Positions 62,297 through 64,000 of a DNA stretch of 64,000 nt are shown here, piece by piece. Under the pieces are notes generated by a model. It searched no databases. It had not been told where the DNA came from and was given only the letters and a program-made list of their open reading frames with translations. Each line of letters opens with the position of its first letter. Position 1 is the stretch's first letter. A program made the translations under genes and the position numbers. The stretch is taken from the NCBI RefSeq assembly GCF_003258515.1, contig NZ_QGEH01000001.1:1240001-1304000 (forward strand), given 5' to 3'. The stretch is from Marinobacter bohaiensis (GTDB taxonomy: Bacteria; Pseudomonadota; Gammaproteobacteria; Pseudomonadales; Oleiphilaceae).

Positions 62297-64000
62297 ATGA
62301 CAAGCGACAAGAAGACGTTGCCACAACAGGTGGGCAACCGATATGCGTGTGCCTTTATCGCCGCCACGATGATGGCGGGAACGCCCGCCTACGCCATCGG
62401 AGATTTCGGTAAGCCGCGCATCAACTGGACCAACAACCTGCAGTACAACCTGCTGTATCGTTTGCAGGACCCGAATTCGGCTCTGTTGGCCAACCAGCCG
62501 GGGAACAAGTACAGCGCGAACGTCGATGACGGCAATGCCAGCTTCGATAAAGGCGTCGTCTCGAATCGACTGGAATTGCTGAGCGAACTGGACGTCATTT
62601 TCCAGAACGGCTGGGGCGCACGCGTCAGCGGCTTGGCCTGGTACGACACCGTCTACAACGAACGCAATGACAACCCTGGCTTTGCCGGCGGCGCGGTGCC
62701 GAACCAGACATCCGTCCCCTACAACGAGTTCACCGACGACACGCGGGACCTGCAAGGCCGTGATATCGAGCTGCGCGATGCCTTTGTGTTCGGCCGGACA
62801 ACCGTCGGCGACGCCGCTCTGCGTTTTCGCGCGGGCCAGTATGCCTCGGTGTGGGGCGAGAGCCTGTTCTTCGCCAACAACTCGATTGCCGGTGCCCAGA
62901 ACGCCTTCGATATCGACCGTCTGCTGCGTGATCCCACCGCCGAGGCGAAGGAGTTCGTTCTCCCCGTGCCCCAGGTGGGCGCCGATCTCCAGCTGACGTC
63001 CGACCTCACCTTCAGCGCCTACTACCAGTTTGGTTATGAACCCAATCGTCTCCCTGGCGTGGGCAGTTATTTCTCAAGCCAGGACCAGGGCGTCGTGGGC
63101 GCCGAAAACATGTGGATCGGCCCTGGCCAGTCCATTCCCCGAAGCGGCACGGATGAGCCGGACGACAGTGGGCAGTTCGGCTTCAAAGTGCGTTGGCGCC
63201 TGGGTTATACCGATCTCGGTTTCTACGCCCTGCGTTTCCACGACAAGTCCTACCAGCAGGTGGTTCGTCTGGGGCTGCAGCAGGTTGGCCCGAATCCAGG
63301 CGACGTAGCCGCGGTCCCCGAGGATTACTACCTGACTTACAACGAAGGAACAACCGCCTACGGCGTGAGCGTCAGCCACAGCTTCGGATCCGTCAACGTA
63401 GCGGGGGAGGCGTCCATCCGTCACAACCAGGCTCTGGCCTCCACGGGCGCCGCCGACACGTCGTCGTTCACGTCCGCACCGGCAAGTGATAACCACGATC
63501 ATCCAGCCTATGCCGTTGGCGATACCGCCCACATCAACCTGTCCACCATCTGGTCGCTGGAGCCGGGCCTGTTGTGGCAGGAAGCCACCTTCCTCGGGGA
63601 AGTGGCCTGGAACCGGCGACTGAATTGTCACGAGAACTGCGATGTGGCCCTGGACCCCAACGCGACCCGGGATGCGGTGGCCTTCCGGGCTGTTTTCGAG
63701 CCGGTCTACCGCCAGGTGATCACAGGCCTCGACCTGGGCGTTCCCGTCGGGGTGGGGTACTCGCCGAAAGGGTCACGCTCCAGCCTCGGTGCCGGATTCC
63801 CGGCCGAGAACGGCGGTGACGTCACCCTGGGCCTGAACGGCACTTACCTGAATAGCTGGCAGATCAGCCTGGCCTACACCCATTTCTACGGCCGTGACGA
63901 AGCGTTCCTGGTGGAGCGCGAGAACGATGCCAATAACCCGGCTTTCAGTTATCAGCAGTCGTTGAAAGACCGAGATTTTGCGTCGCTGACGGCCAGTCGC
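62297..64000 (+). CDS. DUF1302 family outer-membrane protein, cut by the window end
   Basis: 568 codons are present without a stop. A signal peptide ends near AYA-IG (residue 33). The mature start has the DUF1302 pattern INWTNNLQYNLLYRLQDP, then FDKGVVSNRLELLSELDV and amphipathic beta strands throughout, with FRAGQYASVWGESLFF typical of the family. Members are probable outer-membrane channels for hydrophobic compounds, often paired with DUF1329 proteins, which may follow beyond the window. It follows the CocE gene by 156 bases and probably provides substrate entry for the pathway. Confidence 0.87.
   Translation, partial: MTSDKKTLPQQVGNRYACAFIAATMMAGTPAYAIGDFGKPRINWTNNLQYNLLYRLQDPNSALLANQPGNKYSANVDDGNASFDKGVVSNRLELLSELDVIFQNGWGARVSGLAWYDTVYNERNDNPGFAGGAVPNQTSVPYNEFTDDTRDLQGRDIELRDAFVFGRTTVGDAALRFRAGQYASVWGESLFFANNSIAGAQNAFDIDRLLRDPTAEAKEFVLPVPQVGADLQLTSDLTFSAYYQFGYEPNRLPGVGSYFSSQDQGVVGAENMWIGPGQSIPRSGTDEPDDSGQFGFKVRWRLGYTDLGFYALRFHDKSYQQVVRLGLQQVGPNPGDVAAVPEDYYLTYNEGTTAYGVSVSHSFGSVNVAGEASIRHNQALASTGAADTSSFTSAPASDNHDHPAYAVGDTAHINLSTIWSLEPGLLWQEATFLGEVAWNRRLNCHENCDVALDPNATRDAVAFRAVFEPVYRQVITGLDLGVPVGVGYSPKGSRSSLGAGFPAENGGDVTLGLNGTYLNSWQISLAYTHFYGRDEAFLVERENDANNPAFSYQQSLKDRDFASLTASR

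Overview
The window is about 64 kb of GC-rich DNA from a free-living gammaproteobacterium, probably halophilic or marine and of the Halomonas/Marinobacter/Pseudomonas type. I infer this from a choline uptake and oxidation pair (betT-betA), CheV chemotaxis, a ZIP and a Fe-export transporter, dadA-dadX, and several DUF families common in that group. The genus cannot be fixed from the sequence. No rRNA, tRNA or CRISPR array was seen.

Layout. 1-14,100 is core-like: rarD tail, fetAB iron export, small membrane genes, a YbaK-type deacylase, cheV, betT-betA, a Tat-exported intradiol dioxygenase-like protein beside a BaeSR-like two-component pair, a LysE exporter and a patatin. 14,150-19,000 is a more AT-rich island with mobile and decayed DNA: a MORN-like pseudogene (frameshift plus stop), a Fic AMPylase gene preceded by GQ-repeat relics, a frameshifted tyrosine integrase, and an Lrp-type regulator divergent from a zinc alcohol dehydrogenase. 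A 21-bp repeat brackets Fic plus integrase. 19,000-29,900 carries DUF2628, CLCA_X, MFS, an Hpt-REC-REC-GGDEF-EAL protein with degenerate output domains, ZIP, an enolase-superfamily dehydratase, DUF2252 and a Fur-box-preceded enterochelin-type esterase. 29,900-37,400 is a seven-gene minus-strand operon: DeoR regulator, Ugp-like ABC importer, HAD phosphatase and an exported glycerophosphodiesterase-LamG protein. It is headed by a cluster of TTCGA-type operator candidates. 37,400-53,000 has housekeeping and accessory genes, including ridA/dadA/dadX with an adjacent Lrp regulator, azoR, and a kinase-methyltransferase fusion.

53,300-64,000 is the most novel part. It holds a CobW-type metallochaperone GTPase, a GntR/UTRA regulator, and then a tightly coupled operon encoding two phosphotriesterase-family proteins, an FAD monooxygenase, an HSL-type esterase, a metallo-beta-lactamase-fold hydrolase, a CocE/NonD hydrolase and a DUF1302 outer-membrane protein (cut by the window end). 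The first phosphotriesterase-like protein has lost all six metal ligands while its overlapping neighbour keeps them. Near-identical TTGTTATAACAA-type sites lie in front of both the CobW gene and the operon, which suggests one GntR regulon joining metal delivery to uptake and hydrolysis of an unidentified hydrophobic ester or lactone.
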